Source of the DNA: an uncultured Clostridia bacterium
GTDB taxonomy: Bacteria > Bacillota > Clostridia > TANB77 > CAG-508
NCBI GenBank assembly: GCA_934120135.1
Contig: CAKOTK010000002.1
Span: forward strand, 1-64,000
DNA: 64,000 nt
Reading direction: 5' to 3'
The position numbers and the translations under genes are program-made. The notes under the pieces were generated by a model. That model saw only the letters and a program-made list of their open reading frames with translations, did not search any database and was not told where the DNA came from. Below are positions 16,860 through 24,720 of this stretch, piece by piece (position 1 is the stretch's first letter; every line of letters starts with the position of its first letter).

Positions 16860-18380
16860 TTATCCTATTTTTTTATTATACTCTTCCAATGCTTCTAATG
16901 CATATTGAGTATCTGTCAAACAAGGCATAAATTTTTTGCCGATTTTTTGTCTAGTTTCATTACCTTTTCCAGTAATTAAAACAACACTATTTGGATTATC
17001 TAAAATAGCTTCTTTTATAGCCTCTCCACGGTCTTCAATAATTTTGTAATTTCCATGTTCTTTAGCAACATATTCAGCAATTTCTTTACAAATATCAACA
17101 GCCTCTTCTGGACCAGGATCCTCAGCTGTTAAGTAACTAATTTTTGAATGAATACCAGAAAGTGTACCCAAATCTCTTCTACGAAGCTGAGCTTTTCCAC
17201 CAGGACAACCAAATACTGTGATTATATTCTTATCAGGATATTCTTGCTTGGTAGACTCATACAACTTTTGGAAACTTAACTTATTATGAGCATAGTCAAC
17301 AATAACGATAATGTTTCCATCTTTGCTAACATGTGCTTCCATTCTGCCACTAGCTCTGGCAACTTTTAAACCATTGTAAATGTTTTTAAATGGAATGTCT
17401 AAAACCATTGCAGTAGCAATTGCAGCTAAAGCATTTTCTACATTAAATAATCCTGGCATTGTTAGTAATATCTCTTCATCAAATTTAGCTGTTTTAACTC
17501 TAAAAGAAATTGATGTGTGAGTTAATTTTTTAATATCATAAGCAAATACATCAGCTTTTTCATTTTTAGTGCTAAATGTAATAATCTTTTTAGATTTTTG
17601 AGCATTTTCTAAAATACGGTCAATATAGTCTGAGTCTAAATTTACGCAAGCATTTTCAACTTGGGCAAAAAACTTTAATTTAGAAGCAAAATAGTCTTCA
17701 AAATTAGGGTGCTCAATTGTACTAATATGGTCTTCTGAAATATTTAGAAATACTCCAACTTTATATAAAACATCATGAACTCTATCTAGTTTTAAAGCTT
17801 GACTACTAACTTCCATAACTAAATTTTGCATTTTGCAATCAACAGCATTTGCAATATGTTCTTGCAAATCAATAGATTCAGGGCTGGTAATTAATGATTC
17901 TTTACATTCCTTACCATCATATGTGTCAATAGAAGAAATAATTGCAGTATCTGGTAAATTGTGTTCTTTCATATAATCATCTAAAATACTTTTTATGTAA
18001 TAAGCAGTTGTTGATTTTCCCTTTGTACCAGTAAGCCCGATCATATTTATTTTATCGGCTGGAAAATCATAATACATACAAGAAACAGCAGCTAAAGCTT
18101 TTCTTATATCATTTACAATAATGTGTGGAAAATCTGGGTCTGTTACATTTTCAGGTTCTGCAATATATGCAGTAGCACCTCTTACAATTGCTTCATTTAA
18201 GTATTCGGGCTTATAATTTAAACCTTTACAAATATACAAAGTGTTATTAGCAACTTCTTTTGAATTATGTTCTAGTTTTTCAATTGAAGTATTTAATATA
18301 CTATCGCATAAACAAACATCTTTCACTAAATTTTCTTTTTTTAAGATATCAATATAATCTTTTAATAAATAACGTTTCAT
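16860..18380 (-). CDS. murE: MurE-family UDP-N-acetylmuramyl tripeptide ligase
   Basis: 506 residues. Mur ligase order is visible: N-terminal UDP-binding domain (HNSKEVANNTLYICKGLNYK), P-loop GLTGTKGKSTTAYYIKS, MEVSSQALKLDRVHD and FLNISEDHISTIEHPNFEDYF, then the C-terminal domain with GRMEAHV and VDYAHNKLSF. It adds the third amino acid to UDP-MurNAc-L-Ala-D-Glu. The substrate loop, where diaminopimelate enzymes have DNPR, reads EDPGPEE, so the third residue is probably not meso-DAP by this enzyme. It lies 17 bp downstream of an ATP-grasp ligase resembling D-aspartate ligases, which fits a Lys-type cross-linked wall. It may be a second MurE-like ligase; that cannot be judged here. Confidence 0.85.
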   Translation of the reverse strand: MKRYLLKDYIDILKKENLVKDVCLCDSILNTSIEKLEHNSKEVANNTLYICKGLNYKPEYLNEAIVRGATAYIAEPENVTDPDFPHIIVNDIRKALAAVSCMYYDFPADKINMIGLTGTKGKSTTAYYIKSILDDYMKEHNLPDTAIISSIDTYDGKECKESLITSPESIDLQEHIANAVDCKMQNLVMEVSSQALKLDRVHDVLYKVGVFLNISEDHISTIEHPNFEDYFASKLKFFAQVENACVNLDSDYIDRILENAQKSKKIITFSTKNEKADVFAYDIKKLTHTSISFRVKTAKFDEEILLTMPGLFNVENALAAIATAMVLDIPFKNIYNGLKVARASGRMEAHVSKDGNIIVIVDYAHNKLSFQKLYESTKQEYPDKNIITVFGCPGGKAQLRRRDLGTLSGIHSKISYLTAEDPGPEEAVDICKEIAEYVAKEHGNYKIIEDRGEAIKEAILDNPNSVVLITGKGNETRQKIGKKFMPCLTDTQYALEALEEYNKKIG

Positions 18381-18397
18381 AAAACTATCCTCTCAAA

Positions 18398-19621
18398 TTA
18401 AAAAGTATATTTTCTGTATTTTTTAACATAATTTCTATCTCTCATAAAAAGATATTTTCTTCTACTAAATGGCATATCTTCAGCATAACGAAGAGGTCTA
18501 ACAATATTGCCGATTCTCTTAATTTCAGCTTTTAAATTATCACTTGTTACATATTTTTTAATAACTGACTGAGGAACAAAACTTAAAACTACATTATTTT
18601 TTACAAGTTCAAATTTGTTATTATCTAAGCTATTGTAGAACAAATCATCAATTAACAATTTAACTAAGTTATGACCACAAGCACAGAAATAATAACCACT
18701 TCTAGACTGCCTTGGATTAACCTCAAAAACTTTATACTTTTTATCACGTATATCATATTTTAAGTCAAATTCAGCAAAGCCTTGATATCCAATAGACTCC
18801 AAAAAGTCTTTTAATTTGTAAATCAATTCTTCTGGATAACCATATTCAGAATAACCATTAACAAGTACAGTACAATTTCCAATTCCAGTAGGAGTGTGCT
18901 CTTGAAGTCCTATTTGTGCAAAAGTAGCAAGTTTTGCTTTTTTATCTTTACCACAATAGAATAAACAATCGTGTAGTGCAGTATCGTCACCAGGAATAAA
19001 CTCTTGAATGATTAAATTTCCTTTATAGCCTGCATTTTCGATTTTTTTAATAGTATCTTCTAATTGTTGCTCATCATATAGTTTATACACCTTAGCTAGT
19101 CCATCAATTTCGTGATAAGTAACACCATCACTAGGCTTTATAATCAAAGGATAATTTTGAAAATGTGCTTTTACACTTTCAATAGAACCTGAACCATCAC
19201 AAGGGTAAATATATGTGCATGGAAAATCAAGTCCACTATCTTTGTATATATCATAAAATGTTTCTTTCACCAAAAGTGTATCCATAAGCTCTTTTGAAGA
19301 ATAATTGAAAACATAATATTTACTTAAAGCATCTTTATTTTCTGCAATAAGACTAACATAACAGTCATTAGTTCCAATTAGCAAAATCTTTTCATCTTTA
19401 TTTAAATTTTGCTTTTCTGCATATTCAATTAAAGAATTAACAAAAGTGTCTCCTTCAATTAAATTAGGTATAATATTAACATTAGTAATAGTGCTAAGTG
19501 AAGTAAAGCTCATAGCAACTCTACCAATCAAATCAACTTTTTTATGATAAATTTCATGATAACATCTTGCCATGTAATAGGCATTTATATCAGTTCCGAC
19601 AATTAAAACTTTTGGCTCCAT
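18398..19621 (-). CDS. ATP-grasp carboxylate-amine ligase, D-aspartate ligase-like
   Basis: 407 residues. An N-terminal Rossmann-like domain (PKVLIVGTDINAYYMARCYH) precedes an ATP-grasp fold: PLIIKPSDGVTYHEIDGL with the nucleotide Lys, NLIIQEFIPGDD, and FAEFDLKYDIRDKKYKVFEVNPRQSRSGYY carrying the Mg2+-binding E/N pair. This layout is that of peptidoglycan D-Asp ligases and related carboxylate-amine ligases. It is translated just upstream of the MurE-like gene, so a role in side-chain or cross-bridge synthesis is likely. The precise amino-acid substrate is not established by sequence. The promoter region is divergent from the leader RNA at 19716. Confidence 0.75.
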   Translation of the reverse strand: MEPKVLIVGTDINAYYMARCYHEIYHKKVDLIGRVAMSFTSLSTITNVNIIPNLIEGDTFVNSLIEYAEKQNLNKDEKILLIGTNDCYVSLIAENKDALSKYYVFNYSSKELMDTLLVKETFYDIYKDSGLDFPCTYIYPCDGSGSIESVKAHFQNYPLIIKPSDGVTYHEIDGLAKVYKLYDEQQLEDTIKKIENAGYKGNLIIQEFIPGDDTALHDCLFYCGKDKKAKLATFAQIGLQEHTPTGIGNCTVLVNGYSEYGYPEELIYKLKDFLESIGYQGFAEFDLKYDIRDKKYKVFEVNPRQSRSGYYFCACGHNLVKLLIDDLFYNSLDNNKFELVKNNVVLSFVPQSVIKKYVTSDNLKAEIKRIGNIVRPLRYAEDMPFSRRKYLFMRDRNYVKKYRKYTF

Positions 19622-19715
19622 AATATTTCTCCTATCTATATAAATTTGCTAATATTTTATATCAAAACACGCCAAAATGCAATAGAAAAATAAATGGTAA
19701 AATTCAATAAAACTC

Positions 19716-19744
19716 TTGAAAAATATTGCAACTTATATTATTAT
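19716..19744 (+). promoter_or_regulatory. Promoter of leader RNA (copy 1)
   Basis: TTGAAA (19716-19721), 17 bp, TATTAT (19739-19744). The same hexamers and spacing occur before the second copy at 56302-56330. Confidence 0.75.
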
Positions 19745-19789
19745 AATAAAAGTAAAAATCCAAAGAAAAGTAAGAAAGAGGCACAAAAA

Positions 19790-19861
19790 ATGAAAAAAGC
19801 TAAAACCTATGCAGGAGTAGAGAGAGAGAGAGAGAGAGAGAGCCACAACATTAACAAATAA
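19790..19861 (+). CDS. Conserved 23-aa leader peptide with Glu-Arg repeat (copy 1)
   Basis: A 24-codon ORF preceded by AGAAAGAGGCAC. The middle is encoded by twelve AG dinucleotides (19819-19842), giving VERERERESHNINK at its C-terminus. The second copy at 56376 differs at two residues (Lys2Glu and Tyr7Phe) plus a silent AAC/AAT change, and both keep exactly 12 AG units. The conservation of frame suggests translation; function unknown, possibly ribosome-position sensing for the downstream terminator. Confidence 0.55.
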   Translation: MKKAKTYAGVERERERESHNINK

Positions 19862-19898
19862 CAATCAAGCTAAGAAATTAGCTTTATTTAGCGTACTT

Positions 19899-19945
19899 AG
19901 GACAGGTACTAAACATAAAAGTGTTTAGGAAACCTGTCCTTTTTG
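19899..19945 (+). terminator. Attenuator-type terminator in leader RNA (copy 1)
   Basis: AGGACAGGT/ACCTGTCCT outer stem with an inner CTAAAC/GTTTAG stem, followed by TTTTTGTG. It lies between the leader promoter and the pilin-like gene. Confidence 0.85.
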
Positions 19946-20005
19946 TGTAAAAAGAAAAAATGTGCTTCTTTAAAAATAAAAAACAAGAAAGGAGGAATAA
20001 TAAAA

Positions 20006-21973
20006 ATGGATTTAAAAAAGATAAAGGAGGAAAAAGAAAAAATGAAAATGAATTCAAAATTAACAAGAAGTAAAGAGAAATATTCAAAGCAATCAGGTAT
20101 TACACTAATAGCACTAGTAGTAACTATAGTAGTACTATTAATATTAGCGGGAGTAAGCATAAACGCAGTATTTGGCGATAGCGGAATAATAAAAAAGGCG
20201 CAAGATGCTCAAAACAAGGCAAACGAAAGCGCACAAAAAGATATGGAACAAATAAATGAATTAGAAAATTGGTTAAATGAAAAGACAGTTGGAAGTCTAA
20301 CACCATGGAGTGGAGAGACAGCGGATAGTTTTAGTTCAGGAAACGGAACAGAGGAAGATCCATATACAATAGAAACAGCAGAGCAACTAGCATTTTTTGC
20401 AAGCCAAGTAAATGCAGGAGAAACATTTGAAGGAAAATTTATAAGTATAATAAAGTCAATAAACTTAGGTAATAAAGAATTTACTCCAATAGGAGTAGGC
20501 CCAACAGGTGAAACTCCAGATGAATGGGATTGGAGTGTTGGATATTTTAATGGCACATTAGATGGAAAGGGAAATGTAATAACAGGAATAAAAATAACAC
20601 AACCAACAATGCATGGAGTAGGACTAATAGGAACATTACAGGAAAAAGGGACTGTAAAAAATTTAAATATATATGAAGGAACAATAATAGGAAATACGCG
20701 TGTAGGAGGAATAATTGGAGTAAGCATTGGGAAAATAATAAACTGTACTAACAAAGCAACTATAATAGCACAAGATAATGAAAACACTTATAGCGGACTA
20801 CTGGTAGGAGGAATAGTGGGTGAGATAGAAAAAGGTAGTATAGATAATTGTAAAAACTATGGAAACGTGACAGCAAAAGATGATTCATTAAAAACAGAAA
20901 AAGGAAAATTTGTAGGAGGAATAGTAGGACAAGTTTATGTAGGTGAAGAAGAAGACATCACAATAAGTAATTGTACTAATGGTGGAACTATTATAGCTGT
21001 ATACCAAAGTGTAGGAGGAATAATAGGCCGTTCATTGAGAAAAGAAGGCTCAACCAATAAAATAACAATAATAAATTGCAATAACAGTGGAGAAGTAAGT
21101 ACAGGAGATTCAGAAAAATTAGCATCAACTGTGGGAGCAGGAGGAATAATAGGAGTGGCAAATACAGAAACTATTATAGATAATTGTACTAATAGTGGAA
21201 ATATAACAGCTACTAGACAAAAAGCAGGTGGAATATTAGGATCACAGGAAAGTGGCAAAGGAGAAATAAAAAACTGTACTAACAATGGATATATAACAAC
21301 AGCTAATGATGGTATAGGAGGAATAGTAGGATATATAAACTCACAAATTGATATAGATAATTGTACCAATAATGGCAATTTAATGGCTCAAAATGGAATG
21401 TTGGGAGGAATAGTTGGATTACAGACGGTAGGAAAAATAGAAAGATGTATTAACAATGGAAAGATAACAGCTGGAAATCAACGAGCAGGAGGAATAGCAG
21501 GACAACAAGAAGCAGGGGAAATAAACAACTGCACAAATAAGGGAGAAATTATTTCAAATGCAAAAGGAGGAAGAGGAATTTCTGGAGGAATAGTTGGAGG
21601 ACAAAGTGGAGGAAGTATAAATTCTGTATATAATTCAGGACTAGTAAAAACAAAAAGCTATTCAGAAAACACAATAGATGCATTAGGAGGAATAGTAGGG
21701 TTACAAAGAAATACAGGTATAATAAGTAAAGCATATAATAAAGGACAATTTGAGGGAGGAGATGTAATAGGAGGTATTGTAGGACAAAAGAACTTATCTA
21801 CTACAGTAGAAAATTCATATTATTATGCACCATCAAACACAGATCTCAAAGGAATAGGCAGTGAAACAGATACAAATACTAAAATTGTCAAAGTAGAAGA
21901 TGTAACTGGAAAAGCAGAAAGAACAGAAAAGGATATAAGTTCATTAGAAGATTTTTTAAACCAAGAAATGTAA
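20006..21973 (+). CDS. Pilin-like protein with GLUG-type repeats
   Basis: 655 residues from the ATG after GAAAGGAGG; an upstream in-frame start would lack a site. The leader ends KQSG, then ITLIALVVTIVVLLILAG, as in the other three pilin-like genes. The body begins with TPWSGETADSFSSGNGTEEDPYTIETAEQLAFFA, a common opening of GLUG proteins. It is followed by about a dozen repeats of the form NCTNNGNI(T/I)A...GGI(V/I)G that should form a beta-solenoid. GLUG-repeat proteins are typically surface adhesins. There is no lectin-like domain and no NNY-rich variable tract. The C-terminus (SLEDFLNQEM) has no sorting signal. Confidence 0.85.
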   Translation: MDLKKIKEEKEKMKMNSKLTRSKEKYSKQSGITLIALVVTIVVLLILAGVSINAVFGDSGIIKKAQDAQNKANESAQKDMEQINELENWLNEKTVGSLTPWSGETADSFSSGNGTEEDPYTIETAEQLAFFASQVNAGETFEGKFISIIKSINLGNKEFTPIGVGPTGETPDEWDWSVGYFNGTLDGKGNVITGIKITQPTMHGVGLIGTLQEKGTVKNLNIYEGTIIGNTRVGGIIGVSIGKIINCTNKATIIAQDNENTYSGLLVGGIVGEIEKGSIDNCKNYGNVTAKDDSLKTEKGKFVGGIVGQVYVGEEEDITISNCTNGGTIIAVYQSVGGIIGRSLRKEGSTNKITIINCNNSGEVSTGDSEKLASTVGAGGIIGVANTETIIDNCTNSGNITATRQKAGGILGSQESGKGEIKNCTNNGYITTANDGIGGIVGYINSQIDIDNCTNNGNLMAQNGMLGGIVGLQTVGKIERCINNGKITAGNQRAGGIAGQQEAGEINNCTNKGEIISNAKGGRGISGGIVGGQSGGSINSVYNSGLVKTKSYSENTIDALGGIVGLQRNTGIISKAYNKGQFEGGDVIGGIVGQKNLSTTVENSYYYAPSNTDLKGIGSETDTNTKIVKVEDVTGKAERTEKDISSLEDFLNQEM

Positions 21974-22021
21974 ACCATATATTTTTTGAAAAATTTATTA
22001 AAGAATGCCAATAAGTTTTTG

Positions 22022-22050
22022 TTGAAATCTGTCTGATTACGGTATATAAT
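22022..22050 (+). promoter_or_regulatory. Promoter of acyltransferase-like gene
   Basis: TTGAAA (22022-22027), 17-bp spacer, TATAAT (22045-22050), 27 bp before the start codon. Confidence 0.75.
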
Positions 22051-22076
22051 AATAAACGAAAATAGGGAGGAAGTTT

Positions 22077-22928
22077 ATGTTAGGATACAGATCAGACGGA
22101 AGAAAGTTAAGGGATATTCCGCCATTTTTTAAGATTATTCCACAAGTAATGAGAACAAGGAGTGACTCACAGGTTTATTACACTTATGATATGCCTATAA
22201 AAGAAATTGATAATTATATTGACAAAAAGGCTGAAGAAAACATTAAAATTTCATATATGGACATAGTATATTCAGCATTAGTAAGGCTTATGGCACAAAG
22301 ACCAAGGCTTAATAGATTTGTAATGAATGGTAGAACTTATGCTAGAAATGAAATATTTATTTCACTAGCAATAAAAAAGAATTTAACTGATGATGGAATA
22401 GAAACTACAATAAAATTACCATTTACAGGTAAAGAAAATATTTTTGAAATAAAAGAAAAGCTAGGAAATATTATTAACGAAAATAAAAGTGTTAAGAAAA
22501 ATAACGAAACAGACATATTAGCTACAACATTATCAATAATACCAAATTTTCTTTTAAAGTTTGCTGTAAGCACTATAATGTTTTTAGATAAGCATGGAAT
22601 GTTACCTAAAGCTATAATAAAAGCAAGTCCATTCCATACAAGTGCATTTTTAACAAATGTTGCATCACTTGGAATAGACGCAATATATCACCATTTATAT
22701 GACTTTGGAACTACAGGAATATTTTTAGCAATGGGAAAGAAGAAAAAAAGCTACATATATGATGATGATACTTTTAAAGAAGAAAAATGTATATCACTTG
22801 CATTTGTATGTGATGAAAGAATTTGTGATGGATACTATTTTGCAAACTCTGTGAAACTATTTAATAAATACCTAAAAAAGCCAGAGCTATTAGAAGAAAA
22901 TATAGAAAAAGTAGAAGACTGCAAATAA
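22077..22928 (+). CDS. 2-oxoacid dehydrogenase acyltransferase (CAT-fold) family protein lacking catalytic His
   Basis: 283 residues resembling the catalytic domain of E2 acyltransferases/chloramphenicol acetyltransferase fold without lipoyl or peripheral-binding domains: YTYDMPIKEIDNYIDKK, SYMDIVYSALVRLMAQRPRLNRFV, ASPFHTSAFLTNVASLG and FGTTGIFLAMGKKK. The expected HRxxDG motif reads ERICDG (247-252), so the catalytic His is Glu while the structural Asp-Gly is kept. Classic acyl transfer is therefore doubtful. Monocistronic, with its own promoter and terminator. Function unknown. Confidence 0.75.
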   Translation: MLGYRSDGRKLRDIPPFFKIIPQVMRTRSDSQVYYTYDMPIKEIDNYIDKKAEENIKISYMDIVYSALVRLMAQRPRLNRFVMNGRTYARNEIFISLAIKKNLTDDGIETTIKLPFTGKENIFEIKEKLGNIINENKSVKKNNETDILATTLSIIPNFLLKFAVSTIMFLDKHGMLPKAIIKASPFHTSAFLTNVASLGIDAIYHHLYDFGTTGIFLAMGKKKKSYIYDDDTFKEEKCISLAFVCDERICDGYYFANSVKLFNKYLKKPELLEENIEKVEDCK

Positions 22929-22950
22929 AAAGGAATTTTAATTGAAAATA

Positions 22951-22987
22951 AAAACTGGTCTAAGAAATTAGTTTAGACCAGTTTTCA
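22951..22987. terminator. Bidirectional terminator
   Basis: AAAACTGGTCTAA/TTTAGACCAGTTTT stem between convergent genes. Confidence 0.85.
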
Positions 22988-22994
22988 TTTGAAT

Positions 22995-23459
22995 TTAGTT
23001 AAATAAACTAACCATAGCCCTTAGAATAGGCTTAGCCAAAATACTTAAAATAAATAATATTATTGAAATTATAAATAAAACTATTAACCATTTTTTCACT
23101 TTTTTAGGCTCATTTTTCTTTTTTGCTTTTATTTTTGTAATTAGAATACTCAAACCAGTTACAATAAACAAAATGCTTGATATAACTTGAAGTATAGGAC
23201 AAACGTAATAATAACATATTATTATTGGAGTAGACACAACAGTAACAGCTCCAGCCGAATCTACAGAGGCAAGAGTATTTGCAGCATCACTAGCAGATGA
23301 AGCGAAAGCTCTATTTTTCATTAGCATTGCAATTACGAAAGAAGATAATCCCACTTTTTGCCAAGTTGTTGGAATATTATTTGCTAAGTGTTTTTTATTT
23401 ACTCCTTTCATTTTAGGATATTCGTTTTTTACTTCAGTTACTACATTTCTTATTTCCAT
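22995..23459 (-). CDS. Small membrane protein encoded behind a radical SAM maturase
   Basis: 154 residues; family not recognised. It starts at the ATG 6 bp after GGGAGGTG. The N-terminus is charged and leader-like (MEIRNVVTEVKNEYPKMKGVNKKHL), followed by PTTWQKVGLSSFVIAML, an AFASSASDAANTLASVDSAG segment, a CYYYVC motif, and two hydrophobic helices around a basic loop (KIKAKKKNEPKKVKKW). It overlaps the 3' end of the radical SAM gene by 26 bp, implying translational coupling. A leader-core layout beside an rSAM/SPASM enzyme makes it a candidate substrate or partner, but that is inference. Confidence 0.65.
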   Translation of the reverse strand: MEIRNVVTEVKNEYPKMKGVNKKHLANNIPTTWQKVGLSSFVIAMLMKNRAFASSASDAANTLASVDSAGAVTVVSTPIIICYYYVCPILQVISSILFIVTGLSILITKIKAKKKNEPKKVKKWLIVLFIISIILFILSILAKPILRAMVSLFN

Positions 23460-24585
23460 AAAGATCACCTCCCTTTCTTATATTATTTGCTATTTGATTT
23501 AGTACATCATAATTGCTATTATAAAATTTTTGTATAAACATTTTTGAATCTTGTTTATATAACTTTTCAGCCATCATATCTGCGACTTCGATAAAAATTT
23601 TTTCTGTTTCGCATATAACTGGTGATAATTCAGATATGTCATTAGTTAGAATGTAATTTCTACAAGCACAAGTATGTTTGCATCTTCTTCGAATAGAACA
23701 ATTTTTACAAACTTCACTTTCTTTTTTAGAATTTTTTATTAAATTTAATCTTGCATTTGTATCAATACCATCTTTACAATTGCCTATAATAAAGTCGTTA
23801 TTATTTACAAATTGTATACAAGGATAGAAGTTACCATCTGTACCTACAACTATAGTCTTCATACCAAATTTGCAATCCTCGTTGCAGTTATATTCATCTT
23901 TTATATATGTTTTTATTTTCTCATCAATTAATGGAATTGAGACATCACATTCATGTAAAATTTTATTCGCATATATTTCTGCTACTTGACCAAATTGTTT
24001 CCTCAATTCTGGCAAATCATTATCTTGCAAATCTTGCGAATAATCAAATAGTAAATTTATATTCTTAAAGCCAGTATTGATTAAGTATTCAACATTTTTA
24101 CCTAAATTAGATAAATTATTTTTAGTTATTACTGACATAGCAACAACATCATCAAAATACTTAAAAAGCTTTTTAGCATTTTTTTCAACTATATCAAATG
24201 TCAAGTTACCATCAATTGTTTTTCTATTTAGATCATGACTCTCTTTAATACCATCAATACTATAAGCAATATTGATAAATTGATTTTCTTTCATGTATTT
24301 TATAAAATCATCATCTAAAAGTGTTCCATTTGTTGTTATACCATAGTAAAATTTGGATTTGGACTTTTTAGAATTTATATAATCAATTGTATTTTTTATC
24401 ATGTCTTTTTTTAATATAGGTTCTCCACCATAAAAAACAATTATTGAATGTTTGGGTTTTGTACTTATTTCATAGTCAATTAAGTTTTTTATATCTTCAA
24501 ATTTAATATCTTTATTTCTTTTATTTTCATAACAATATTCACAGTTTAGATTACATTTTTCAGTTAAATGAATGATATATTCCAT
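23434..24585 (-). CDS. Radical SAM/SPASM domain peptide-maturase-like protein
   Basis: 383 residues. The radical SAM cluster motif CNLNCEYC is at residues 11-18, followed by YGGEP, TTNGTLL and SIDG, typical of the SPASM subfamily. The C-terminal Cys-rich SPASM region (CKFGMKTIVVGTDGNFYPCIQF, then CKNCSIRRRCKHTCACRNY) should hold two auxiliary Fe-S clusters. Relatives modify ribosomal peptides or sulfatases. No sulfatase gene is nearby; the only candidate substrate is the overlapping membrane protein. No peptide exporter gene is adjacent. Confidence 0.85.
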   Translation of the reverse strand: MEYIIHLTEKCNLNCEYCYENKRNKDIKFEDIKNLIDYEISTKPKHSIIVFYGGEPILKKDMIKNTIDYINSKKSKSKFYYGITTNGTLLDDDFIKYMKENQFINIAYSIDGIKESHDLNRKTIDGNLTFDIVEKNAKKLFKYFDDVVAMSVITKNNLSNLGKNVEYLINTGFKNINLLFDYSQDLQDNDLPELRKQFGQVAEIYANKILHECDVSIPLIDEKIKTYIKDEYNCNEDCKFGMKTIVVGTDGNFYPCIQFVNNNDFIIGNCKDGIDTNARLNLIKNSKKESEVCKNCSIRRRCKHTCACRNYILTNDISELSPVICETEKIFIEVADMMAEKLYKQDSKMFIQKFYNSNYDVLNQIANNIRKGGDLYGNKKCSN

Positions 24586-24720
24586 ATATTTTTCCTCTTA
24601 CATATAGGATATAATATTTGGAATTTTTTTTCAAGCTTTTTTTATAAATAATGATATGTTTTGAATAAACCAAGTACAAGCATCATATAATTAACTAACT
24701 TAAAACAAAGGAGGATAATT

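Larger units (their letters stand above)
19751..19946 (+). promoter_or_regulatory. Structured leader RNA with short ORF, hairpin and terminator (copy 1)
   Basis: Homologous to 56337-56531 over its full length. Order of parts: promoter, GTAAGAAAGAGGCAC site, 23-codon ORF with (AG)12, stem-loop AAGCTAA-GAAA-TTAGCTT (19867-19884), and a terminator (19899-19945) with outer stem AGGACAGGT/ACCTGTCCT and inner stem CTAAAC/GTTTAG. In the other copy the inner stem is TAGGTAT/ATACCTA, a compensatory change that supports a folded RNA. No second promoter is evident before the pilin-like gene at 20006, so readthrough of this terminator probably sets its expression. Mechanism inferred. Confidence 0.7.

Noticed and set aside
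19819..19842. (AG)n tract as part of a CRISPR-like or tandem-repeat array
   Set aside because: A simple dinucleotide run within a short ORF; no spacers or direct repeats.
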